DNA of 64,000 nt from Sphaerochaeta pleomorpha str. Grapes (GTDB taxonomy: Bacteria > Spirochaetota > Spirochaetia > Sphaerochaetales > Sphaerochaetaceae): assembly GCF_000236685.1 (NCBI RefSeq), contig NC_016633.1, positions 2,108,001 through 2,172,000 on the forward strand. Reading direction: 5' to 3'. The translations under genes were made by a program, and so were the position numbers. Shown here piece by piece: positions 56,993 to 64,000 of this stretch. The notes under the pieces are model-generated. The model searched no databases, had not been told where the DNA came from, and saw only the letters and a list, made by a program, of their open reading frames with translations. Position 1 is the stretch's first letter. Each line of letters starts with the position of its first letter.

Positions 56993-57043
56993 GACAATTA
57001 CTCTACAAAGAGAGTCTCTTCTTGTATTATATAGGTAATTGTC
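56993..57043. repeat. Inverted repeat flanking the ABC operon start
   Basis: GACAATTAC (56993-57001) and GTAATTGTC (57035-57043) are perfect 9-bp inverted copies 33 bp apart. They bracket the -10 box and the leader of the ABC operon, so a regulator or DNA loop could act here. No match to the Fur box was seen. Confidence 0.5.
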
Positions 57044-57115
57044 TTTGATAAGTAATGCTACCGCTCGCAATTCCATGCGTCAAGGAAAATAAAACAGAAG
57101 CTAAAATCGGTTTAA

Positions 57116-57985
57116 TTATGATAAAAGTAAGGTATGGTAGTCGACCTGAAAAGAGGTTGAGAATCCTATGCGGCGATAGAGAGACAAGGCTATTGGGTTG
57201 TCTGAATCCACATCAAGGTACGCAATCTGTATCTTTTCAAATACCAGGTCGAGTGCAAGGGAAAGCAGTTGCTTTCCCATTCCTTTTCCCCTGTATTGGG
57301 GGGTTATGCCGATTCCATAGAGAATTGCCATATCTTTTTCTTCATAATGTATATTAAAAACCCCAATAGGGGTTTCCCCGTAATTACAGAGAAAGGCTTC
57401 CCGTTCGGGATTGTTCACAATAGTGGATATATAGGCAGTACTCTGCTCAAGGGATTCATTGAACACTGAAGCAGAGATCCTTGCATACACGGCAAGGTTT
57501 TCTGCAGTGATCCTTGCAGGGACAATTTCCATTGGCTCGGGTTTGCTGCTGTTTTCCCAGATTTGTTTAGTCAGCGAGAGCCGGTATTCTGTTCTTGCAA
57601 TATCAGGGCAATGCTTTTTCGCATAACCTATCCCCTCTTTGCTGTGGGGTTCTACCTGGAGGAGGTATTGCGTGTAGCCATACGGTTTCAAAGTGTTTTC
57701 AGAAAGAGAGAGAAGGGAAGAAAACAGGCCCTTGTTTCGAAATTGAGGATGGGTAAATCCATTGACCTCAGCTTCGGTAGGAGAGGGGAGAAAGCAGGTC
57801 AAAAAGGAGACAAGGTTCCCTTCTGCATAGGCCAGGTAAAAACAAGGGAAGTCTTTGCTGCAATTCAATTCATTTGAAAGGAAAGGTTTGTTGGATAGGT
57901 TATCTTTGGAAAAACAAAGTTCCTGGAGCGAGAGGACCTCTGAGAGTTGTTTCCCTGTAAGCTTGTTTGTCTGTAGGTATTCCAT
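57116..57985 (-). CDS. Tandem GNAT acetyltransferase
   Basis: 289 aa with two GNAT domains. The first (1-140) has a weak acetyl-CoA loop HPQFRNKGLFSSLL; the second (150-289) has GITPQYRGKGMGKQLL and LDVDSDNPIALSLYRRIGF. ATG 57985 is chosen because the upstream ATG 58021 falls inside the terminator of the eda-like gene. Substrate unknown. Confidence 0.85.
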   Translation of the reverse strand: MEYLQTNKLTGKQLSEVLSLQELCFSKDNLSNKPFLSNELNCSKDFPCFYLAYAEGNLVSFLTCFLPSPTEAEVNGFTHPQFRNKGLFSSLLSLSENTLKPYGYTQYLLQVEPHSKEGIGYAKKHCPDIARTEYRLSLTKQIWENSSKPEPMEIVPARITAENLAVYARISASVFNESLEQSTAYISTIVNNPEREAFLCNYGETPIGVFNIHYEEKDMAILYGIGITPQYRGKGMGKQLLSLALDLVFEKIQIAYLDVDSDNPIALSLYRRIGFSTSFQVDYHTLLLS

Positions 57986-57996
57986 AGGTTCAGAAT

Positions 57997-58035
57997 ACAA
58001 AAAATAAACCGGTGCGTACATATTCGCACCGGTTT
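57997..58035 (-). terminator. Terminator of the KDPG aldolase-glyoxalase gene
   Basis: AAACCGGTGCG / CGCACCGGTTT, perfect 11-bp stem with an 8-nt loop, followed on the minus strand by ATTTTTTG. Confidence 0.88.
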
Positions 58036-58065
58036 ACAGCGTAAAGTTCTAAAAAGTAGTGTTAA

Positions 58066-59028
58066 CTAGGCCCTGACCAAGTGGACTGCGAAGCCGCTCA
58101 GGTTTTCCTTGAGATAGCAAACCTTGATGTTTCCCTTTGCATCTCTTGCAATAGTGGACTCATCAGGGGTAAAGCCATGCTTGGCAAGGTAAACAAGGGT
58201 TCGCTCGATATCAAAGCAACGGAACCCGATATGCCCGTTCTTTCCGAGGTACATCTTGGGCAGTACCTCGATAGTCGTATTCATAAACACCGAGGAATTT
58301 CCCCTTTTGGTGGTCATTCCCAGTGCTTCGAAGCCCTTGATATCTTTTTCCGCTTCCTCTGCATTCTCATTGTTGATACCAAGGTGGGCAAATTCAAGGC
58401 CCTGGAGGGCAACGACGGCTTCCTTGCAGATCTGGGCGATGGCATCCCATTGTTCGCCATCGATCAAGTCTGCCTTCACCATCCAGGAACCACCCACCGC
58501 GAGCACATTTGACTGTTTTGCATAGGATGCAAGGTTTGCAAGGCTGATACCGCCGGTAGGCATGAATTTCAGCTGGGGAAAGGGACCTGCGAGGTTCTTG
58601 AGCATATCAACACCACCGGAAACTTCGGCGGGGAAGAATTTGAGTGTGGTAAGGCCGCGTGCGAGTCCCTGTTCAATGTCACTGGGGGTGCATACACCGG
58701 GAACGACTGGGACATTGTTTGCAATGCACCAGTCAACGACCGAAGGGTTGAACCCAGGGGATACGATGAATTTGGCACCGGCGGCAACGGCCTTCTTTGC
58801 GAAGTCTATATTGATTACTGTACCTGCCCCTACGAGCATTTCCGGATAGGCTTTGCTGATGCGTTTTATTGACTCTTCTGCAGCTTCGGTACGGAAGGTG
58901 ACCTCTGCACAGGGCAACCCACCCTTGATCAGGGCTCCTGCAAGTCCTTCTGCCTTTGCTGCATCCTCAATCTTTACGACTGGGACAAGGCCGATGTCGT
59001 GAATTTGTTTAAATAATTCTTCATGCAT
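58066..59028 (-). CDS. KDPG aldolase fused to a glyoxalase-like domain
   Basis: 320 aa. Residues 1-210 are a KDPG/KHG aldolase: EVTFRTEAA, VGAGTVINIDFAKKAVAAG, Schiff-base lysine in TLKFFPAE, PTGGISLANL. Residues 215-320 are a vicinal-oxygen-chelate (glyoxalase) type domain (EFAHLGINNEN ... GHIGFRCFDIERTLVYL). The aldolase cleaves KDPG to pyruvate and GAP. The role of the added domain is unknown. Divergent from kdgK; ribosome site GAAGGAA. Confidence 0.9.
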   Translation of the reverse strand: MHEELFKQIHDIGLVPVVKIEDAAKAEGLAGALIKGGLPCAEVTFRTEAAEESIKRISKAYPEMLVGAGTVINIDFAKKAVAAGAKFIVSPGFNPSVVDWCIANNVPVVPGVCTPSDIEQGLARGLTTLKFFPAEVSGGVDMLKNLAGPFPQLKFMPTGGISLANLASYAKQSNVLAVGGSWMVKADLIDGEQWDAIAQICKEAVVALQGLEFAHLGINNENAEEAEKDIKGFEALGMTTKRGNSSVFMNTTIEVLPKMYLGKNGHIGFRCFDIERTLVYLAKHGFTPDESTIARDAKGNIKVCYLKENLSGFAVHLVRA

Positions 59029-59087
59029 GATTTTCGTTCCTTCCTTTCTTGTTATCTAGATTGAATCTATTACTTGATAATCAATTA

Positions 59088-59102
59088 TGAAACGTTGTTT
59101 CA
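59088..59102. promoter_or_regulatory. KdgR-like operator
   Basis: Palindrome TGAAACGTTGTTTCA in the eda-kdgK gap. It fits the IclR-type KdgR consensus core RAAAYRNYRTTTY known from pectin-degrading proteobacteria, as I recall it. It sits 8 bp upstream of the kdgK -35 box. Confidence 0.6.
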
Positions 59103-59110
59103 AAATAATA

Positions 59111-59139
59111 TTGACAGATACTAGCATACCCTCTATGAT
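59111..59139 (+). promoter_or_regulatory. Promoter of kdgK
   Basis: TTGACA (59111-59116), exact 17-bp spacer, TATGAT (59134-59139). The leader is about 45 nt. Confidence 0.8.
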
Positions 59140-59191
59140 TTCAAATATCAAGAGAAAAGTTACGTTCCTGTTATTATTTAGGAGGAGTTTT

Positions 59192-60229
59192 ATGGGTAAT
59201 ACATTTGTCACATTCGGCGAGATAATGCTACGGTTGAAATCACCGGGACATGAACGGTTTTTCCAGTCCCCTTCTTTGGAAGCCACGTTCGGGGGTGGAG
59301 AAGCCAATGTTGCTGTTTCCCTCTCTCTTTTTGGCAAGAATACCCAATTTGTATCCGCCTTGCCTGCAAATGCAATCGGTGAAGCAGCTCTTTGTGAAGT
59401 ACGGAAATATGGTGTCGATGTTTCAAAAGTCAATATGACCAAAGGTGGCAGGGTAGGGATTTATTTCCTGGAAACCGGTGCAAACCAGAGATCGAGCAGT
59501 GTCGTCTATGACCGTGCAGAGAGTTCGATAGCCCTTGCAAAACCTGAAGATTTCAATTTCAAGTCAATCATGGGCGATGCCGCCTGGTTCCATATTACCG
59601 GCATTACCCCTGCAATTAGCCAGGGTGCAGCCGATTGCTCGCTTGCGGCCATGAAAGCAGCTAAAGAAGCCGGGGTTACTGTCTCAATTGACCTGAACTA
59701 CCGTAAAAAACTCTGGAACTACGGAAAAAAAGCCCCTGAAGTAATGAGGGAGCTCGCCAAATATGCCGATGTTATCATTGCAAACGAGGAAGATATTCAG
59801 AAATGCCTCGGTATTGAAGCCGGTATCGACGTGACCTCCGGGTCCCTCGATACTTCTGTCTATGAGAAATTAACCGCCGAGGTCAAGAAACAGTTCCCTA
59901 ATGTCTCTGTTGTTGCTGTCACCTTGCGTGAAAGCAAGAGTGCCGACCATAATGGATGGAGTGCAGCTCTCAGTGGGAAAACAGGATTCTACCTTTCCCG
60001 CCATTATGAGATTACCGATATCATCGACCGTGTCGGTGGCGGAGACTCTTTCGCAGCCGGAATAATCTATGGCTTGAGCGAATATCCCCAGGATGAGGAG
60101 TATGCAATCAATTTTGCAGTTGCCGCATCTTGTCTGAAACATTCCATCGAGGGTGATTTCAATTTGGCTCGCAAGAGCGAGGTCGAAGCTCTCTGTAAGG
60201 GTGATGGCAGCGGGCGAGTCCAGCGATAA
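59192..60229 (+). CDS. kdgK: 2-keto-3-deoxygluconate kinase (PfkB family)
   Basis: 345-aa sugar kinase. PfkB motifs: N-terminal [15 protein letters not shown] and C-terminal [17 protein letters not shown] with the catalytic Asp. It phosphorylates KDG to KDPG, the substrate of the divergent aldolase. The frame is open from 59087, but ATG 59192 has an AGGAGG ribosome site. A strong terminator follows. Confidence 0.88.
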   Translation: MGNTFVTFGEIMLRLKSPGHERFFQSPSLEATFGGGEANVAVSLSLFGKNTQFVSALPANAIGEAALCEVRKYGVDVSKVNMTKGGRVGIYFLETGANQRSSSVVYDRAESSIALAKPEDFNFKSIMGDAAWFHITGITPAISQGAADCSLAAMKAAKEAGVTVSIDLNYRKKLWNYGKKAPEVMRELAKYADVIIANEEDIQKCLGIEAGIDVTSGSLDTSVYEKLTAEVKKQFPNVSVVAVTLRESKSADHNGWSAALSGKTGFYLSRHYEITDIIDRVGGGDSFAAGIIYGLSEYPQDEEYAINFAVAASCLKHSIEGDFNLARKSEVEALCKGDGSGRVQR

Positions 60230-60248
60230 CTCAGGTTTTTCAATCACA

Positions 60249-60281
60249 GGGGGAGGCTTGGAGGCCTCCCCTTATTTTTTT
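60249..60281 (+). terminator. Rho-independent terminator of kdgK
   Basis: GGGGAGGC / GCCTCCCC with a short loop, then TTATTTTTTT. Confidence 0.9.
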
Positions 60282-60446
60282 CTGAGGATGCCAACTCCTT
60301 GCATGGGAAAAAAAAAGCAAAAAAAGGTAAAAAATATGTGTAGCTTTACCCAATCTTTATCCTATGTTCAGTCTTCTTCCACCTGAGAGAACTATTGTTT
60401 AGCCAGAACAAAGAAACAAGAGCCAGTTGGCTCAAAGGTGGACAAC

Positions 60447-60785
60447 ATGAACATGAAGAACAAAAAGTTTGCAATCGTGATGATCCTGATAGTCGTAGCA
60501 GTAGCTTCCGTATCGGCAGCCTCCTATGGAAATAGTAGATTTGCCAATACCGCAGCGACACAGAATCAGTTCTTTGGCAGGGGAAACGCAAATGCTTATT
60601 CCCAGACCTGTCTGGTAACCGGAGAGGAACCCCTTGCAGGTACTCGGATGGGGATTGAAGGCAGGGGATATGGCATGTATGGAAGTCAGGGCTTGGATGC
60701 CGAACTTCGTGAAACTTGCCTTGTAACAGGGGAAGCTCCCGTTTATGGAAGCCGCCTTGGTTCTGGAATGAGATGGTCAAGGTAA
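60447..60785 (+). CDS. Small secreted protein with a duplicated TCLVTGE motif
   Basis: 112 aa. Signal peptide MKNKKFAIVMILIVVAVASVSA, then a Gly/Asn/Arg-rich mature part. The motif TCLVTGEEPLAGTRMG is repeated as TCLVTGEAPVYGSRLG about 40 residues later; these hold the only two cysteines. Family not recognised. A hairpin separates it from the DUF2202 gene downstream, so the two are probably one operon. Confidence 0.75.
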   Translation: MNMKNKKFAIVMILIVVAVASVSAASYGNSRFANTAATQNQFFGRGNANAYSQTCLVTGEEPLAGTRMGIEGRGYGMYGSQGLDAELRETCLVTGEAPVYGSRLGSGMRWSR

Positions 60786-60802
60786 CCATTCGGCAATTGA
60801 TA

Positions 60803-60826
60803 CATGGCCAGCTTGTGCTGGCCATG
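60803..60826 (+). terminator. Hairpin between the small secreted protein and the DUF2202 gene
   Basis: Perfect 10-bp stem CATGGCCAGC / GCTGGCCATG with TTGT loop and no T tract; likely a stabilising or attenuating element. Confidence 0.6.
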
Positions 60827-60843
60827 CTTAAAAGAGGTATGCC

Positions 60844-61464
60844 ATGAAAAAGTTTTATCAGTTTACATTGTTGGCAATAGTAATGGGTCTGTCCGTTTTG
60901 GGCTCACTAGGTGCCGAACCCAATGGTGAAGTGCAGAATGTCTCGGCAACTGTACCGTCTGTAGGTACCATGTCTTCCGATTCTGAGGGTATTCTCTACA
61001 TGAGGGAAGAAGAAAAGCTTGCCCGCGATGTATACCTTGCCCTGTATGATATCTGGGGTATCAGGACATTCTCCAATATTGCAAAAAGCGAACAGAAGCA
61101 CATGGATGCGGTTGCCACCCTCATCCAAGCCCAAGGCCTTGTTGACCCTGTCGTAGGTTCAAAACCCGGGGAATTCCAAAACCCAACGTTGGCTGCGTTG
61201 TATATGTCTTTGGTAGAGCAGGGCTCAAAATCACCTCAGGACGCTCTAATTGTAGGGGCAACCATTGAAGACCTTGATATCCATGATTTGGAAACTTACC
61301 TGGCCGAGACCGATGATCCTGATTCCCTCGCTGTCTATTCAAACCTGTTGAGGGGATCGGAGAACCATATGCAATCCTTCTCGAAACAACTCAATCGATA
61401 TAACATTGCCTATGAGGCACGCTATATAACAGACGAAAGATTGGCAGGGATTCTTTCCCGATAA
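60844..61464 (+). CDS. DUF2202 ferritin-like secreted protein
   Basis: 206 aa. Signal peptide to about residue 23, then a four-helix domain with MREEEKLARDVYLALYD, SEQKHMDAVATLI, DIHDLETYL and GSENHMQSF. The Glu and Glu-x2-His pattern is that of a diiron ferritin-like fold. The function of DUF2202 is unknown. Confidence 0.87.
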   Translation: MKKFYQFTLLAIVMGLSVLGSLGAEPNGEVQNVSATVPSVGTMSSDSEGILYMREEEKLARDVYLALYDIWGIRTFSNIAKSEQKHMDAVATLIQAQGLVDPVVGSKPGEFQNPTLAALYMSLVEQGSKSPQDALIVGATIEDLDIHDLETYLAETDDPDSLAVYSNLLRGSENHMQSFSKQLNRYNIAYEARYITDERLAGILSR

Positions 61465-61487
61465 TACATATATACAAGCAAGGACGG

Positions 61488-61518
61488 GGCTGCCTAACGG
61501 GCAGCCTCTTCCTTTCTG
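61488..61518 (+). terminator. Weak terminator after the DUF2202 gene
   Basis: GGCTGCC / GGCAGCC stem followed by TCTTCCTTTCT. It overlaps the 3' end of the convergent plsC-like gene. Confidence 0.5.
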
Positions 61519-62792
61519 AATAGTGATGCCCTGCTTTCAAAGTCAAACAACTCTTCTGTTGCCAAAGCAATTTTCGTTACCGAAAAATTACTGCCCTTGG
61601 GAAAAAGGTAGTACGTATCTGTTAGCGTGGAAAGGTCAAGGCAATCTCCCTTACCGAAATATGCATATTCAATATGACAGGAATACATGGAAAGGACAGG
61701 CTTTTCCAGTAAGAAATATTCACCGTCAAAAGTCCCTTCCAACCGAAAACCTTCCATGGAATGGTGCAGTACGGCTTCTCCGACAGTAATGAAGCACTTT
61801 GCATTCGGTAGGGAATCTACGACAACCTGCAGTTGGATACCGTAGGTTTCCTCTTCGATTTCTTTTCGTACTGCCTCCCTCTCAAATGTATACCAATCGG
61901 GGATATGGGGAAATTCAGTAACAAAAGCCTTTTCATCCCTCGCTTTTTCAATAGTCTTCAGTTCCCCCAGTTCAGTCATTTCCCATTTTTTCCCACAGGC
62001 CCCACAGCTAAGGGTTGTTCCGCATGAGTCCATTTGGAATTCAGTTTGGCAATGGGGGCATTTATACAGGACTTTGTGCAAACCTTCGGCCCTTTGGGGG
62101 TGGTTGATAATGATATTGTTTTTTTTCTGCCAGGCATATTCATCGTAGGCAAAAGCCTCTGCTATTCTCTCGTTGATACCCTGCACCGAGGTTTTTGCCA
62201 ATTCTTCGACTGTAAAGAGTCTTGTAAGGTCTGCTTCTATCCTGTTTCCCCGCTTTGCAAGATTCCAGCAGGGGCTGTTGAGGTAATTGCCGTGCATATT
62301 GAGGACTACGACGGGAACTTTGAGCATTTTGGCCATTTTCCCCAGGGAAGAAGGCAATACGGCAGTGGTTCCAATAAGGGAATAGCGGGCTTCAGGATAG
62401 AGAGCCAGGATGCCCTTTTGTTTAGACAGTACATGCTGTATCTGCCGGACAAGCTGGATGTCATTGGTAAATTTCCGTTTGCAAATTCCCCCTGCGTTAC
62501 GCAAAAGCCATTCTCGTTTGAGAAAACCGTCAATTGCCACCACATAGCTCGAGCGATGGGGAAACACTGCTGCCGTGGTTACTTTGAAATCGAGGAAAGC
62601 CATGTGCGTGCATAGGAGAAGATAGGGAGGCTTCAACCCATCCATGTTTTTCTTATTGATATGCAATCGATGACTCCATACCTCGGGAAAGCTCAAAATC
62701 CAGGTAAGGAGTTTGAGATAGGGTTTTTGTCTGATAGGCTTTCTTTCCATGTCAAAGCGTTTCTCACTGTGATGCTTTTCGATTCCTGTCAT
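61494..62792 (-). CDS. PlsC-like acyltransferase with zinc ribbon and C-terminal domain
   Basis: 432 aa. The acyltransferase motif HMAFLDF (HX4D) and YPEAR lie in the N-terminal half. A zinc ribbon CPHC...CGAC follows (about 240-275), then about 150 residues of beta-rich sequence. The combination is unusual; a role in phospholipid synthesis is inferred only from the first domain. Ribosome site AGAAGGA. Confidence 0.82.
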   Translation of the reverse strand: MTGIEKHHSEKRFDMERKPIRQKPYLKLLTWILSFPEVWSHRLHINKKNMDGLKPPYLLLCTHMAFLDFKVTTAAVFPHRSSYVVAIDGFLKREWLLRNAGGICKRKFTNDIQLVRQIQHVLSKQKGILALYPEARYSLIGTTAVLPSSLGKMAKMLKVPVVVLNMHGNYLNSPCWNLAKRGNRIEADLTRLFTVEELAKTSVQGINERIAEAFAYDEYAWQKKNNIIINHPQRAEGLHKVLYKCPHCQTEFQMDSCGTTLSCGACGKKWEMTELGELKTIEKARDEKAFVTEFPHIPDWYTFEREAVRKEIEEETYGIQLQVVVDSLPNAKCFITVGEAVLHHSMEGFRLEGTFDGEYFLLEKPVLSMYSCHIEYAYFGKGDCLDLSTLTDTYYLFPKGSNFSVTKIALATEELFDFESRASLFRKEEAAR

Positions 62793-62957
62793 TGCTTCGT
62801 CCTTCTCATAAAATTGGTAGCAAGGATATGATTAACCAGCTCTATAGTAAAGTGTGAGTATACCAATCACAAGCAAAACAATGCAAACTTCTTTTTTTCC
62901 CAGAGAGATGGACAGTATCGGTTTTTTCGGTATGATTGAACAACACGGAGGATTTTC

Positions 62958-64000
62958 ATGCCAAGTAAAGAGCTGTATACGTTAGCGAAGGAATATCAGG
63001 AATGCGAAATAGATAAGGTTTTTTCCGAGAGCGACCTGTTCGCCGTCGAAATGAACGATGGGACGCCTTGCTATGTTTCCATTGTTGAAGGGGCTCTTGC
63101 CGGCTATCTTGGAAAGAAAGGGCTTTCTGCCTATCTTCGCCTTTGCCTTGAAGAGAGTGATTCCCCTCCTTTGACCCTAGCTGAACTTGAAAACTCCCAG
63201 GAATGTTACCTGGTTACGCTGAACAATACGGTGGAAGACCTTGAAGAAAAGGAACGGGAGGAGCTTGAGGCTTTCAGTATTTCTTTTGGCGAAGGTGCAC
63301 TGCCACAGTTTCGGACCAAGCGGCAGTATAAATTCCCCTGGTACCTGGAAGAAGCAGATGAGAAAGACCTGATATTGTTACTCAAGGCAGTCCTGTATGC
63401 AAAAACCTATTTCTCCAAGTTTGGCAAAGAGACAAAAGATTCTTCCCTCAATCCTTGGCTTGAATCGCTGGGCCTCGAGGATGTTGCTACAACCGAATAT
63501 GTTCCCTATTTTCAGCAAAGCGGGGATTCTTTCACTGTTTCTGCCAGGATTCTTCCCGATGACGCCTATTCGATCGAATATCCCCAGGCAGAGCTGAAAA
63601 ACGAAGCAATGGTTGAGGAATTCAGGCTTATGAAAGCAAAACCGGGAAAAGTGCTTTACTACGTGACTTTCCTGTTTCCTGACCCAGTGCTATCATCAAA
63701 GAGTCCCTCACCGGTCTTTCCGGTAGTTGAAATGCTCTACGATCCGCAAAAACATGACCTTTTGGACGTATATATGGTTGAAGACTATGAAGAAGGCCAT
63801 GTTGGGTTTGTTTCCAGATTGCTTGATTATATGCACCAGAATGGGAAACCACAGGCAATTCATTGCTTTGGGGAACGTTCCTATCCATTGCTTTCAATGC
63901 TTGGGAAACAGATTGGGATACGGATAATGCAGGGGTCTTTCAACCAAGAACTGGAGAGTCTCAAGGAATTCTTCGTTTTGCAGGGGCAGGAACAGGAAAT
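62958..64000 (+). CDS. Conserved hypothetical protein (DUF7309/DUF6930-like), runs off the window
   Basis: Open from ATG 62958 to the window end, 347 codons with no stop. It begins MPSKELYTLAKEYQECEIDK and includes an N-terminal segment like DUF7309 (SDLFAVEMNDGTPCYVSIVEG, LSAYLRLCLEE) and later repeats like DUF6930 (HCFGERSYPLLSMLGKQIGI). The ribosome site GGAGG lies 6 nt before ATG. Function unknown; the family name is from memory of similar proteins. Confidence 0.75.
   Translation, partial: MPSKELYTLAKEYQECEIDKVFSESDLFAVEMNDGTPCYVSIVEGALAGYLGKKGLSAYLRLCLEESDSPPLTLAELENSQECYLVTLNNTVEDLEEKEREELEAFSISFGEGALPQFRTKRQYKFPWYLEEADEKDLILLLKAVLYAKTYFSKFGKETKDSSLNPWLESLGLEDVATTEYVPYFQQSGDSFTVSARILPDDAYSIEYPQAELKNEAMVEEFRLMKAKPGKVLYYVTFLFPDPVLSSKSPSPVFPVVEMLYDPQKHDLLDVYMVEDYEEGHVGFVSRLLDYMHQNGKPQAIHCFGERSYPLLSMLGKQIGIRIMQGSFNQELESLKEFFVLQGQEQE

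Noticed and set aside
56990-57050. Fur box upstream of the iron-type ABC operon
   Set aside because: The repeats do not match the GATAATGATAATCATTATC consensus.

Overview
The window is the replication-origin region of a bacterial chromosome. Gene order, the spirochaete-like proteins and the sugar-catabolism genes best fit a member of the Spirochaetota close to Sphaerochaeta; this is judged from gene content and recognised protein families, not from a database search. The origin lies at about 8.34-8.55 kb, between dnaN and dnaA. Genes to its left are all on the minus strand and genes from 10 to 20 kb are almost all on the plus strand, as expected for two forks leaving this point.

Layout. 0-2.4 kb: start of nrdG (cut by the window edge) and nrdD (anaerobic class III ribonucleotide reductase) behind a cobalamin riboswitch. 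2.5-5.8 kb: rpmH-rnpA-yidC-khpB(jag). 5.8-10 kb: dnaA, oriC, dnaN, recF, dciA-like. 10.2-14.8 kb: gyrB-gyrA. 15-17.1 kb: nfu, parA, parB with two parS-like sites. 17.1-20.7 kb: a cyclophilin-FKBP fusion, radA and a broken GGDEF gene. 20.8-32 kb: mixed metabolic, transport and peptidase genes (TraB-like, LysO, YgjP-like, FprA flavoprotein, C26 amidotransferase, pepD, nagA, MATE, YgiQ radical SAM). 32-39 kb: lipid kinase, a glycosidase-like toroid enzyme, a TerB-DnaJ protein, recR-ybaB-dnaX, the SRP RNA and five tRNAs, including all four serine isoacceptor types expected in bacteria. 39-45 kb: M28 peptidase, YigZ, aldo/keto reductase, NUDIX protein, deoC and a thymidine-kinase-like protein. 45-52.5 kb: sugar isomerase/epimerase, GH28 pectinase, two toroid-fold proteins, alkaline phosphatase, YibE/F. 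52.4-57 kb: a ferric-iron-type ABC transporter. 57-64 kb: tandem-GNAT protein, KDPG aldolase-glyoxalase fusion divergent from KDG kinase across a KdgR-like operator, a small repeat protein with a DUF2202 protein, a PlsC-like acyltransferase and a truncated conserved hypothetical gene.

How it fits together. The core is chromosome initiation, supercoiling and segregation machinery with cis sites that can be read directly: DnaA boxes, a DnaA-trio-like run and parS sites. The right half suggests a fermentative anaerobe that uses plant-type polysaccharide: GH28 pectinase, KDG kinase and KDPG aldolase form parts of one route.

The strongest unexpected signals are: (1) seven genes with a sigma70-like promoter whose -10 box ends only 6-8 nt before the start codon and with no Shine-Dalgarno, which implies leaderless mRNAs; (2) a parS-like site forming one arm of the nfu terminator and a second inside a peptidyl-prolyl isomerase gene; (3) a near-perfect DnaA-trio run at oriC; (4) a B12 riboswitch on nrdD; (5) a possible tRNA-Arg with GCG anticodon in a serine tRNA array.
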